The notes: generated by a model not told the origin, from the sequence alone. A stretch of DNA of 15,017 nucleotides from Flavobacteriales bacterium (GCA_027065935.1 JAMONI010000102.1:1-15017); one strand, 5' to 3'; positions 6,858-14,822 are shown, numbered from the stretch's first letter. Made by a program: numbers and translations.

Positions 6858-8426
6858 TTAATTTTTGGAGTTGATGAATTGAATGTAACGCAATACGGTG
6901 AAGAGAATATCGCGGACTTGGCGGTTATCGGGATAGTCGTTGGCCACTTTGCGGCTCAGATCCGTAAAATGTTGAATAAAGGATTGCTTATCCTTATGGA
7001 TAGGTTCGTTAAAGGAATTTTCCATAAAATCTTCCAGCCGGTTCATCCGGGCCGCTTGAATAAAGGTGGTAAAGAACAGGTCGTCTTTCAGGCGGTGAAT
7101 GAGGCCGGTCAGGATTTCTTTATCCTTTGATTTGTATGCATGGATCATTTCGTGCAAAGCGGTAAAGGAACAGGTTTTGCCTTTTTCAATCACGCATTCG
7201 GTATATTGTCCGCTGTGTTTTTGGAAGCGAAGGGCGATGCTGTTTTTACACGGCGTTTTTTTGGCTTTATCATGGAGTAATGAGAGGGCAATTTTACGCA
7301 CTTCTCGGATCGGATGCTTGGCATAGGCCATCATAATGCCATAGGATAAAGTGGGCGTGGTGACTTGTTGGTCCATAGCCAATTCCCCCAATGTATCGTC
7401 GAAGGCCTTGTCAAGTTTTCGGAGCAAATCGAAAACGGTTTGAAGTTCGCCTTCTTTTACCGAAGCAATGGGAAGGTAAGCCAAAATGTCCTCGCCACCG
7501 AGATAGATACCGCTCCCGCCGAATTCCCGGATAATTTCTTCCGCTTGTTGGCCGAAAGTCAATAGAGCGCGGGAGAAATCTTTTAATTTGCAAGAGTCGT
7601 TGCCTATACGTTCCAATAATTTTCCGATGTTATCGCCATCGGCATACAGGACGGCAAAATACTTATGGTACGGCCGGATATGGAGTTTGCATTCATCCTT
7701 TTGTTCCAATTCGTCGATAAAATCGATGTCTTCGTCGCATTTGGGATGTTCGCCCAGATGACCGACCGGTTCCTTTCTATGACAATTTTCCATTTTTGAT
7801 ACCACTTCATTGTATGCTTCGGGACATTTTTCTTTTAGTTCCGAAGTGGCTATTTCCGGGATGGAAAGAAAGCGTTTGTGCTTATTGGTGTTTCCGCTAA
7901 AAGCATCTTGGACGATGATACTGTTATGACTTAATTGTGCGTCCAAATAATCCAAAAGCGGGCTGGGGTCATCATGTAAAGGGAAGTTTTGTTGGAGTTC
8001 CGCTTGGTCCAGGTGGCGGTTGAGTTCGAGTAAAATATTTTTATCATTTTCCAGGTTGCTTTCAATGATGTGGATGTTGAGGTAATTTTTTAAATATTCT
8101 AATGCATTACCATTATTAGTGATATTTTCAATATCATCCGCAATTTCTTTTAAAATCTCATCGATAAATTCTTCAAGTTTGACCATTACATTCCCTTCAA
8201 AATAAATCCTGTCGGCATAGAGGCCGGCGCCGTGGCGGGATTGAAATATTTTTCCATCGTAGGGTAGGATGGTGGTTAATCCTTTTTCCTTGCATTTTTC
8301 CATGATTTTTTTGGTGAGGTAGCTAAAAAAATAGCTGGCGGCCCAAGTAGCCCGTGTGCGTTTCACACGGTTAATGGTTTTGTATATGGGACCTAGGGTG
8401 AGGGCGGTGTATTTCATTTTTTTCAT
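6858..8426 (-). CDS. cmr2: Cas10/Cmr2 signalling subunit without HD domain, GGED Palm
   Basis: Cas10 is the large subunit that, on target RNA binding, makes a nucleotide second messenger with its Palm domains. The 522-residue protein is short for Cas10. It opens directly with LGPIYKTINRVKRTRATWAA (11-30), a Cmr2-type beginning, with no N-terminal HD nuclease motif. The adenylate-binding motif is YADGDNIGKLL (261-271). The usual GGDD is GGED here (310-313, in IYLGGEDILAYLP), followed by the family SYGIMMAYAKHPI (361-373). A possible metal-binding knuckle uses C215, H216, C230, C246 and H249. Absence of HD next to a CorA effector matches the B. fragilis system known to make SAM-AMP, so that product is likely by inference only. 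The ATG overlaps the cmr1 stop by 4 nt; a second in-frame ATG lies three codons on. Confidence 0.94.
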   Translation of the reverse strand: MKKMKYTALTLGPIYKTINRVKRTRATWAASYFFSYLTKKIMEKCKEKGLTTILPYDGKIFQSRHGAGLYADRIYFEGNVMVKLEEFIDEILKEIADDIENITNNGNALEYLKNYLNIHIIESNLENDKNILLELNRHLDQAELQQNFPLHDDPSPLLDYLDAQLSHNSIIVQDAFSGNTNKHKRFLSIPEIATSELKEKCPEAYNEVVSKMENCHRKEPVGHLGEHPKCDEDIDFIDELEQKDECKLHIRPYHKYFAVLYADGDNIGKLLERIGNDSCKLKDFSRALLTFGQQAEEIIREFGGSGIYLGGEDILAYLPIASVKEGELQTVFDLLRKLDKAFDDTLGELAMDQQVTTPTLSYGIMMAYAKHPIREVRKIALSLLHDKAKKTPCKNSIALRFQKHSGQYTECVIEKGKTCSFTALHEMIHAYKSKDKEILTGLIHRLKDDLFFTTFIQAARMNRLEDFMENSFNEPIHKDKQSFIQHFTDLSRKVANDYPDNRQVRDILFTVLRYIQFINSKN

Positions 8427-9664
8427 TTTATTTCGATTTTATATTTATTATTACCTGTAAAGTTTACAACTTCAAATGTATTGCCCAAATGCTTATGATA
8501 TTCAGAAATTAGATCCAAAAAGTCAAATATCTCATTTGGAGTTTCTAACTGTTCGATTTTACCATTTCCAATAAAATCAAATTTATAATCGGAGACTAAT
8601 TGTTTATTTTTTTGCAAATATTCATCATCAATTAAAATATAAATTCGCCATTCATTATTTATTTTGATTGGTTTATAAAGAATGGGGGATTTAATCCTTT
8701 GGATTTCTTTTTCATTGGTATCGATGCTTACTTCTACCTCATATTTAGGCAAAATTCCTTTTGGATTACAAGGATTTCTTTTCTTAGTAAATCTAAAATC
8801 ATAAGCTAATCCTAATAATGCTCGGACGAATTTTTTTTCATGATTATTACTTTTAATGCCTAAAAACTTTTCTTTTAGCCATTTTTTATCCCATTCATAA
8901 TTGTATTTTGTTAAAACATATTCACGTATAAATGCTTTTTTGTAATGACAAAAAGGTTGTCGGTTATTTTTATTATAATAGGAATAATTAATTCCCGATT
9001 TTAACCTTTGGTGATAATAATGGATAATTTCAAATATATCTCGAAAAGAAATGTTAGGGTCTATAATATAATTTTTTCCGTCCAATGTCTCTTTTTTAAC
9101 AACTAGCAAATAAGGAGTATTTTTATCACTTTCTTTTTCAGTTGTGAAACTCCCAAATCCCTTACTTTGCCGTGTACCAAAATTGGTTTTAAAAAGGAAT
9201 TCAGGGAAATGGTTGTCTATTTTTGTTTTTAATTTAGGAATGAAACAAGTGATAAATGCCTTAATGTCATTATAATAAGTAAAATTGACAAGTTCTTCCT
9301 TACTTTCCTTACCCATGTTAGCAAAAAATGTAGGAAATTTGGTTTCCCATTTTCTTTGCCTATTTTGCCTAGGTTCCATCCATACATTTGTGTTTTTTTC
9401 TTTCGCCTCAATCCTCACCTTATAATCCAAAGCCAAATGTTCCTTTCCGTCGTTTATAAACCAATGTTTAAATTCTTCTTTGGGCACTTCTTTTTCTTTA
9501 CCGTTTTTTTGCACTATTTGGGTAAGCCCTAATTTTTGGATTAAGAATCTATCCAACTTAGGCTTTAACTCCGTGGCGCGGAGGGTGGCGCCGTCCTGAT
9601 CGTGCTGGAAGTGAATCAGGGGCGTGTGCTGTTTGAGGGTGAATTCCAATTTATATTTGCTCAT
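8423..9664 (-). CDS. cmr1: Cmr1, type III-B RAMP subunit
   Basis: Cmr1 is a Cas7-like RAMP protein capping the 3' (head) end of the Cmr complex and involved in capturing target RNA. The opening (LEFTLKQHTPLIHFQ, 6-20, then GATLRATELKPKLDRFL, 25-41) is the standard Cmr1 signature of Bacteroidota. A glycine-rich RAMP loop FGTRQSKGFGSF lies at 162-173. The C-terminal half is unusually rich in Lys, Asn, Ile and Tyr and its DNA is very AT-rich, whereas the first 40 or so codons are near 50% GC. It is the first gene of the effector operon and overlaps cas10 by 4 nt. Upstream is a 176-nt gap with dyads. Confidence 0.92.
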   Translation of the reverse strand: MSKYKLEFTLKQHTPLIHFQHDQDGATLRATELKPKLDRFLIQKLGLTQIVQKNGKEKEVPKEEFKHWFINDGKEHLALDYKVRIEAKEKNTNVWMEPRQNRQRKWETKFPTFFANMGKESKEELVNFTYYNDIKAFITCFIPKLKTKIDNHFPEFLFKTNFGTRQSKGFGSFTTEKESDKNTPYLLVVKKETLDGKNYIIDPNISFRDIFEIIHYYHQRLKSGINYSYYNKNNRQPFCHYKKAFIREYVLTKYNYEWDKKWLKEKFLGIKSNNHEKKFVRALLGLAYDFRFTKKRNPCNPKGILPKYEVEVSIDTNEKEIQRIKSPILYKPIKINNEWRIYILIDDEYLQKNKQLVSDYKFDFIGNGKIEQLETPNEIFDFLDLISEYHKHLGNTFEVVNFTGNNKYKIEIK

Positions 9665-9840
9665 GATACGGAAATTTTTAATTGCATTAGAAATTCGCGA
9701 ATGTTGGTAATTTTAAGGAGGGGGCAGGCATATAGTCAAAAAGTTTATAATATGATATAAACTTTTTCCATTTTGTTGAAAGTTTATAATGTGTTATAAT
9801 TTTTTGCATTGTCAATGATTTTGGGTTATAGCTTAATTAT
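9665..9840 (-). promoter_or_regulatory. Control region between the CorA fusion gene and cmr1
   Basis: This is the only long gap inside the main run of genes, so it is the natural place for a separate cmr promoter. On the minus strand there is TTGACA at 9814-9809, followed after 21 nt by TATAAA, which overlaps the upstream dyad. This is a poor sigma-70 spacing, and I find no clean Bacteroidota TAnnTTTG box. The leader of cmr1 also contains a C-rich run ending in CCTCCTT (9721-9715). A promoter is inferred from layout more than from motif. Confidence 0.4.
9738..9806. repeat. Pair of AT-rich dyads, operator-like, upstream of cmr1
   Basis: The first dyad has perfect 12-base arms: AAAAAGTTTATA (9738-9749) and TATAAACTTTTT (9756-9767) with a 6-nt centre. 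A second, degenerate copy starts 39 nt further with the identical 12-mer AAAGTTTATAAT (9779-9790; first copy 9740-9751), followed by TTATAATTTTTT. Two similar dyads about four helical turns apart suggest a repressor or activator site. An alternative is a weak bidirectional terminator after the CorA fusion gene, but the stems are almost purely A-T. Confidence 0.6.
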
Positions 9841-12540
9841 TCATTTTTTAAACTGTGGAATACAGCATCCTTTACAATACATAAAACATAATGTAAAAAC
9901 CACCATGATTATAAACCATATTAAAAGAATTTTTAGTCCCGTGATTTCTTTTTCGTATTTCTTTTTATGATTATTTGTAATGACTACAAACACCAATCCT
10001 AATAAGAATGCCGGAATCCAAAACCACGGAGCATTAAGTATGTTCCATAAATTGATGGATTCTCTACCGGTAAAATAATTCATTCCCAAAAAACCGGTCA
10101 CCAACATAGCCGGTAAAAACAGGGTAGCCAAAATCGTATGCATTCGCATTTCCTTCTTTTCCTCCTTGTCCGCAATCATCCCGGCGAAGGCGTTGAGTTC
10201 GGCGATTTCATTGTCCAAATCCTTAACCTGTTCTGGAATGCGCATGATTCGTTGCATCATGTTATACATTTCGATTCCTTGTTCTTGGGGCGTTATTTCG
10301 CGGAAGTATATTTTGTTGACAAACAGAATGTAATGTTTATACAGGTCTTCGATTTTCTCGATGGCTTTATCCATATCTTCGCCGTCGCGGTGAATCAGAT
10401 CCGATACATGGGTTACTTCGTCCGAAAAGCTCACGATGGTAGCCCGTTGCAAGAGGGAGAGTTCGGTCATTTTGTAATACATGGTTTGAAGGTGGTGGAT
10501 AAGGAAAGCCGGCGCCGATTTACCCGTTAGCATTACCATACTATAACGGGATATTCCGTAGAGCGTGCCTTCATCAATCCAACGTGAATAGGTATGTTTT
10601 TCCAAATATTCCGGGAGCTTCAGACGATTATTGAAAGTTCTCCAAGTGTCGATAAAAACGTAATTATGCCAAAAATTGCTTTGCGTGTAGGCATATCTAC
10701 ATTTTCCGTTTATTCGCCTTATTTTTTGGAGGGTTTGAATTCGGGAATTATTACCATACCAGCTTATGACATACATTCTATCATCATTCAAAGCCGGACG
10801 GAGATAAACTTTAAAAGAGGAATCTTTTTCTAAGCATTTTTCATTTTTTTCATCTTCTTTTTTGCATCCTACTTTTTCGTGGGTGAGGAAAAATTTTTCG
10901 GGAAATAAGACCTTGATAAATTCCGGTAAGAGAAAAGGACCGTGCTTAAAATTACCGGCACAATAATATTTGGAATAATCCTCCAAACTTCCGGGAATCC
11001 TTTCATTATTCCGGCTTAACCAAATGGCTTCGGGAAGTTCGTTGTTTTTTACACAAGGAAGCCATTCTCCGGGCGGGGTGTTTTCTTTTCCGGTTTTTAT
11101 GCCTTCATCTCTCAGGTTTAGAAAAGGTGGATATAATCTTCTTCCGAATTTATTGATGCGCAAAATATCCTGATAGAAACGGTGTTTCTTGTTCCTTAAA
11201 TGAAATGATAGAATGCCTACGCCTGTACTGTAAAGGTTTAAAATAATGCTGTCTATTTCCAATGAATAAACTTCGCCTTCCGCTTTAATGTTATAAAACA
11301 TGCGATTGCCTTGGGAAATATCCGCCGGTTTGTATTCGTAATGACGAATGAGTTCTTCGTTTTGTAAATTGGTGGAAGTGCGTAAACTTTTATGCAAATC
11401 GTAAAGAATTTCCCTGACGAAATCAAAAAAGTAATTGTATTCGTTATAAGTACTTCCGTCGGTTAACTTATAAGGTTTTCTTTCCCAAGGAGAAGTTTCG
11501 TCCGTAATAAGTAAATTCTCGAATTCTTTAAGATTATATTTTTCGTTCAAACGGTCGTTTTCATCTTTATTCCATAATTGCCATCTGAAAGGGAAAAGAA
11601 ACACATGATAACTATACATTTCTTCTTTCTTAACCTTATCCAAGTCGGGTTTATTCTTCCTGAAAACCTCCTTCCATTCTCCCAATAAATTCTCCGCTCC
11701 CTTTTCTTTCACATATTTTGGCGTAAATCCAAAATACCCGCAATCTTTCGCTCCACCGAAAAAAGCCCGGCTGTTCCCATTTATGTCTTCTTGGATTTCG
11801 TCTTTGTATTTTTCAAAAATTTTTGCCGGGATATAGCCGGAATATTGAAATTTGTTCCCATTGTAAAAGATAATTTTGATTTTCTTTAATTCCCGGGCGC
11901 AATCTTTCAGCGTGTTTTTTTCGCCGTTGTCTTTTCGTGTGTTAAGACATTCATCCAATTTTTTAAAAAAGAACGCATCCGTGTAAGGCGTGAAACTTCC
12001 GGCATTTTCGGGTAATTTCCAAATGAACAATCCGCTTTCTCTATCCTCTTTCGGCGGGTTTTCCTTCAAATAGTTCCGGGCTTCGGCAAAATCCGTTTCC
12101 GTCAGCCCTTGCGCTTCCCCGTCCTTGCGGCGGATGTTTTCGATTTCGTCTAGGGAAAAACCTTCATCAAGAAGTCCGGGAATATAAGCTTTGTCGTTTA
12201 CGGCCACTTTCTTTTGCCAATCGGTTAATTCTAGGCCCAACAATTCTGCCACTTGTTCGATGGAAGCGGGCTTGCAACGTTCGTAGTTGTGGTGGTCGAT
12301 GTCGATAATGCGGGGGTGTTCCGGTTTGTTCTTTTTACCTAATAATTCGACGCCGATGACTTGTAAATCTTCATCTTTTTTAAGGAGTTCTTCAATCCGG
12401 GAGGTATAAAAATCCCACTGCGCATTATTCCATGACAATCCCGCATTTTCAAAAGGAATATGGCGTTCTTCCAAAAGTTTTTGAATTTCTTTCATCTCCA
12501 AATCGGCACCGCCGAGAAGGAAGTGGAATTTTTTTCTCAT
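9841..12540 (-). CDS. DHH phosphoesterase-like domain fused to CorA-type membrane effector
   Basis: This is an 899-residue fusion. Residues 1 to about 160 resemble a DHH-family phosphoesterase: LLGGADLEM (8-16) in place of the first metal motif, IIDIDHHNYE (78-87) with the diagnostic D82-H83-H84, and AVNDKAYIPG (113-122) as the next acidic motif. No DHHA1 domain was recognised. Residues 160-690 form a long soluble region I do not recognise. From about 690 helical CorA stalk sequence leads into TM1 (about 803-818), the CorA signature GMN (819-821) and TM2 (about 836-856). A third hydrophobic segment (868-888) is not usual for CorA. In B. fragilis type III-B, CorA is the SAM-AMP-activated membrane effector and the DHH enzyme NrN degrades SAM-AMP. 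A single chain may thus combine effector and off-switch; this is inference. It starts 23 nt after the four-helix membrane protein gene, in the same operon. Confidence 0.8.
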   Translation of the reverse strand: MRKKFHFLLGGADLEMKEIQKLLEERHIPFENAGLSWNNAQWDFYTSRIEELLKKDEDLQVIGVELLGKKNKPEHPRIIDIDHHNYERCKPASIEQVAELLGLELTDWQKKVAVNDKAYIPGLLDEGFSLDEIENIRRKDGEAQGLTETDFAEARNYLKENPPKEDRESGLFIWKLPENAGSFTPYTDAFFFKKLDECLNTRKDNGEKNTLKDCARELKKIKIIFYNGNKFQYSGYIPAKIFEKYKDEIQEDINGNSRAFFGGAKDCGYFGFTPKYVKEKGAENLLGEWKEVFRKNKPDLDKVKKEEMYSYHVFLFPFRWQLWNKDENDRLNEKYNLKEFENLLITDETSPWERKPYKLTDGSTYNEYNYFFDFVREILYDLHKSLRTSTNLQNEELIRHYEYKPADISQGNRMFYNIKAEGEVYSLEIDSIILNLYSTGVGILSFHLRNKKHRFYQDILRINKFGRRLYPPFLNLRDEGIKTGKENTPPGEWLPCVKNNELPEAIWLSRNNERIPGSLEDYSKYYCAGNFKHGPFLLPEFIKVLFPEKFFLTHEKVGCKKEDEKNEKCLEKDSSFKVYLRPALNDDRMYVISWYGNNSRIQTLQKIRRINGKCRYAYTQSNFWHNYVFIDTWRTFNNRLKLPEYLEKHTYSRWIDEGTLYGISRYSMVMLTGKSAPAFLIHHLQTMYYKMTELSLLQRATIVSFSDEVTHVSDLIHRDGEDMDKAIEKIEDLYKHYILFVNKIYFREITPQEQGIEMYNMMQRIMRIPEQVKDLDNEIAELNAFAGMIADKEEKKEMRMHTILATLFLPAMLVTGFLGMNYFTGRESINLWNILNAPWFWIPAFLLGLVFVVITNNHKKKYEKEITGLKILLIWFIIMVVFTLCFMYCKGCCIPQFKK

Positions 12541-12563
12541 CGCAATACCAAAAAAAAATTGAG

Positions 12564-13679
12564 TTAACTTATTCTAATTATATGTTCATGATCTTCACCA
12601 ATGGGATAAACGCCGTCGATTTTTATCATATTGTTATCGTTAGCCGTATTTCCAATGAATATTGTTTGCACAAAATCTTCATCGAATGTATGAATTATGA
12701 ATTGCCCCGTTCCGTTTGTATCTGTGGTTCCCGAAGTTCGTTCTTTATAATGGGTGACTATGTGAATATGCTTGCTCAAAGGATTGTTCTCCGAGTCGAT
12801 TAATTTAACGATGAAAGTAAAATCTTTTTTCTGAGGGGTTTCCAAATATTTTTCCGGTTCATCCAACGACAAATGCGCTTCGCGATAGAAAGCCGTTTGG
12901 ATTTCATCACTAATGCTGTCGGGATAAGTGGCCACATCAAAGCCTTTTTCAATAGCTTTGTTAAAAAAGCGAATTACTTCCGACGTCAGATCGTTGATTT
13001 TATTTACGAGGGTGTCCAGTTTCTTGGAAAGTCTCCGGATCTTTAATTTCATGTTCCACATTTGCAATAATGTAATAAAAAACATACCGAATAAAATTTC
13101 GAAAATGTATAAAACAATGGGAATGGCATCGAAAATTCCGAATCCCACTTCTCGAATGCCCCCTTCAATTTCCAATTTTACCCGCCAATAAGCCAATGCA
13201 CTAATGATAGCGAGCAAAATAAACGTGCCAATTATGCCCCACAAAAAGTGGGTATTGGCTTCATTGCGAATACGTTCCCGGATTTCTTCGTCCGTTAGAG
13301 CGTCATTTTGCGGGTTGCTTCTGTATTCGCTAAATTTTATATCTTGAATGGATTTTATTAGCTTTTCGGCCAACCAATGCGACAATTGCAGTCCAACCAG
13401 AAAAAAAGCGGCGGCTAAGGCCCAAGGCGCCCATGGAATAATTACCTTATAAATCTCCATACTAATTACAAACTCCACTACGGCAACTATCAAAAATAGA
13501 ATACTCACAAACGTAATGGGTGCATTGGCGAGATTTTTTCGCCAAATTTCCAGTCGTTCTTTGATCTTTTTTAATGATGATAATGTCGCTTGCGCTTCCG
13601 ATACCATTTTGGTGGTTTGTCCGGCTAATTCGTCTGCATTTTTGTAGTAAGTTTGTGCTTGGTTAAGTTCTTTTGGCAT
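12564..13679 (-). CDS. Four-helix membrane protein with C-terminal beta-sandwich-like domain
   Basis: I do not recognise this 371-residue protein. Residues 1-50 are a helical, probably coiled, cytoplasmic start. Four hydrophobic helices follow at about 55-77, 82-104, 145-166 and 184-206, with a charged loop (105-144) between the two pairs. A helical stretch (about 210-245) comes next, with leucine-rich KLKIRRLSKKLDTLVNKIND (211-230). The last 85 residues look like a small beta-sandwich: FTFIVKLIDSENNPL (287-301), then TSGTTDTNGTGQFIIHTFD (315-333), reminiscent of carboxypeptidase-regulatory-like domains. With four helices both ends should lie on the same side, so this domain is probably cytoplasmic, unless one helix does not cross. 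It sits 14 nt after the vWA lipoprotein gene and 23 nt before the CorA fusion gene, so it probably works with CorA. Confidence 0.75.
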   Translation of the reverse strand: MPKELNQAQTYYKNADELAGQTTKMVSEAQATLSSLKKIKERLEIWRKNLANAPITFVSILFLIVAVVEFVISMEIYKVIIPWAPWALAAAFFLVGLQLSHWLAEKLIKSIQDIKFSEYRSNPQNDALTDEEIRERIRNEANTHFLWGIIGTFILLAIISALAYWRVKLEIEGGIREVGFGIFDAIPIVLYIFEILFGMFFITLLQMWNMKLKIRRLSKKLDTLVNKINDLTSEVIRFFNKAIEKGFDVATYPDSISDEIQTAFYREAHLSLDEPEKYLETPQKKDFTFIVKLIDSENNPLSKHIHIVTHYKERTSGTTDTNGTGQFIIHTFDEDFVQTIFIGNTANDNNMIKIDGVYPIGEDHEHIIRIS

Positions 13680-13693
13680 ATCGGTAAGTTTTT

Positions 13694-14467
13694 TTAAGGA
13701 ATCTTCATAAAATAATTTACAAACCCGTCTACGGATTCAAATTCATCGGTGTGACAATTCTCAAACATTTTCTTATCTTTCCATCCGACAAGGAATAATC
13801 TTAATTTCGGATTACATCTAAAACGAAGCGGTTCTTTCAGCTTAAATGCATCGTGAATTCCATCACTGATAACAACAATTAAGATTTGATTGAAATTCGC
13901 GTATGTGGGCTCATTAATTTTTTTTCGCAAATGCTCGAAAAAAGTCTTTATGTCCGTTAAATCCTTCCCCCGGTAAGGTTTGTAACCCGATACTTTGGAC
14001 CGTATAACGGATTGGACAAAATCATGAATTTTATCTTTATTTTTACCAATCAGTTGCTTGTTGTGCAACAAAATTTGGTCGTTTTGTTTTTTGATATGCG
14101 CTTTTTGGGTTAATAATGCACCGGAGGGAATTTTTTTCAAGGGTTCGGGACAATCGATCACCAGAGGATAAAAATTCTGCTCTTGCGGTGACGGGTTGCC
14201 GATAACAAGCACATCTATTTCTCCACAGTATTTATTATTAAATGCATTGAAAATTTTCTCATAATGATCGGCTGTCATCTTTTTTTGATTCTTAGTCGAT
14301 CCCGAACGGTCCTCGGCAATAATCAGTAAAACTTTTTGTTTGAAATCCGCCGTTTCCGAAACTTCATTGGTTTCTTTACCACCCGAAGAACTTTTGTCCG
14401 AGGATACGGTACATCCGGTTGGTGTCGCAAGAATCATCAACAAAATATAAAAATAATATTTTTTCAT
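13694..14467 (-). CDS. Lipoprotein with von Willebrand A domain
   Basis: This is a predicted 257-residue lipoprotein. A signal peptide (MKKYYFYILLMILATPTGC) ends at Cys19, the likely lipidated residue, followed by a Ser/Gly/Glu-rich tether (20-42). The -3 residue is Pro, not Leu, so the lipobox is imperfect. The rest reads as a vWA fold with all three parts of the metal-dependent adhesion site: DRSGS (53-57) after strand VLLIIAE, T171-D172 in GKDLTDIKTFFEHL, and D202 in ILIVVISDG. Such domains bind protein partners through a metal ion. I chose the ATG at 14467, not the in-frame TTG at 14485, because the TTG lies inside the promoter's -7 box and the signal peptide starts properly at the ATG. 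It is first in the operon with the four-helix protein and the CorA fusion gene. No link of such a protein to type III CRISPR is known to me. Confidence 0.8.
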   Translation of the reverse strand: MKKYYFYILLMILATPTGCTVSSDKSSSGGKETNEVSETADFKQKVLLIIAEDRSGSTKNQKKMTADHYEKIFNAFNNKYCGEIDVLVIGNPSPQEQNFYPLVIDCPEPLKKIPSGALLTQKAHIKKQNDQILLHNKQLIGKNKDKIHDFVQSVIRSKVSGYKPYRGKDLTDIKTFFEHLRKKINEPTYANFNQILIVVISDGIHDAFKLKEPLRFRCNPKLRLFLVGWKDKKMFENCHTDEFESVDGFVNYFMKIP

Positions 14468-14482
14468 ATAAATTTTTTGCAA

Positions 14483-14514
14483 CAAATATAAAAATATTTG
14501 GTTAATATAGCAAT
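14483..14514 (-). promoter_or_regulatory. Bacteroidota-type promoter of the membrane module
   Basis: Read on the minus strand, TATATTTG (14490-14483) matches the Bacteroidota -7 consensus TAnnTTTG exactly. An ATTG at 14514-14511, 20 nt upstream of it, fits the -33 TTTG element. Transcription would start near 14476, leaving a leader of roughly 10 nt before the lipoprotein ATG at 14467. A strong Shine-Dalgarno sequence is absent, which is normal for this phylum. Confidence 0.65.
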
Positions 14515-14790
14515 TAAATACGAGCTATAAACGATTTTTTGATGTTTGATTGGTCGAATCTTAAAAAAAAACTTTAATGATATACCGGAATGCTGTACAA
14601 ATAATACAAGTTTTTAGAACAAGAAAATGTCATCTGAAAATCCATAATGAACAAAAAATACAAAAGAACATTTCCCGTTTTCCGCACTATTTAGCCGTAA
14701 TTTTTTAACTGTCGGGAAATCAACATTTTAATGATTTTCGGGTGTTTCGGAATCTTTTGTTTTTTTCCTTTTCGTAGACAATAAGATTTT
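14515..14790. other. Intergenic stretch with no recognised feature
   Basis: This is AT-rich sequence upstream of the membrane-module promoter. I find no open frame with coding character, no tRNA-like fold and no repeat shared with the rest of the window. Confidence 0.6.
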
Positions 14791-14813
14791 TAAAAATCCG
14801 CCCCACGGCGGAT
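14791..14813 (-). terminator. Candidate terminator of a gene beyond the right edge
   Basis: ATCCGCC (14796-14802) and GGCGGAT (14807-14813) form a 7-bp GC-rich hairpin with a 4-nt loop. On the minus strand the stem is followed directly by TTTTTA (14796-14791, the first T being the last stem base), as in a short rho-independent terminator. It could end transcription of a minus-strand gene outside the window and so insulate the CRISPR locus. The U-run is short, and a role as part of the palindrome-rich element next to it is also possible. Confidence 0.45.
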
Positions 14814-14822
14814 AGGCGTGTT

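Noticed and set aside
9715..9721. AAGGAGG ribosome-binding-like sequence on the plus strand
   Set aside because: No start codon with an open frame follows it, and Bacteroidota rarely depend on such sites.
9738..9817. Possible CRISPR remnant (two similar 28-nt stretches 39 nt apart)
   Set aside because: Only two imperfect copies exist, there is only 11 nt between them, and each is a near-palindrome of pure A-T character. An operator-like pair fits better.
9841..12540. Housekeeping magnesium transporter CorA
   Set aside because: Ordinary CorA is about 300-370 residues. This one has a DHH-like head, a 500-residue middle region and a third hydrophobic segment, and sits directly upstream of a cmr operon.
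14468..14485. TTG at 14485 as the start of the vWA lipoprotein
   Set aside because: It would put six residues (MLQKIY) before the signal peptide, and the TTG is itself part of the -7 box TATATTTG. The ATG at 14467 gives a standard signal peptide.
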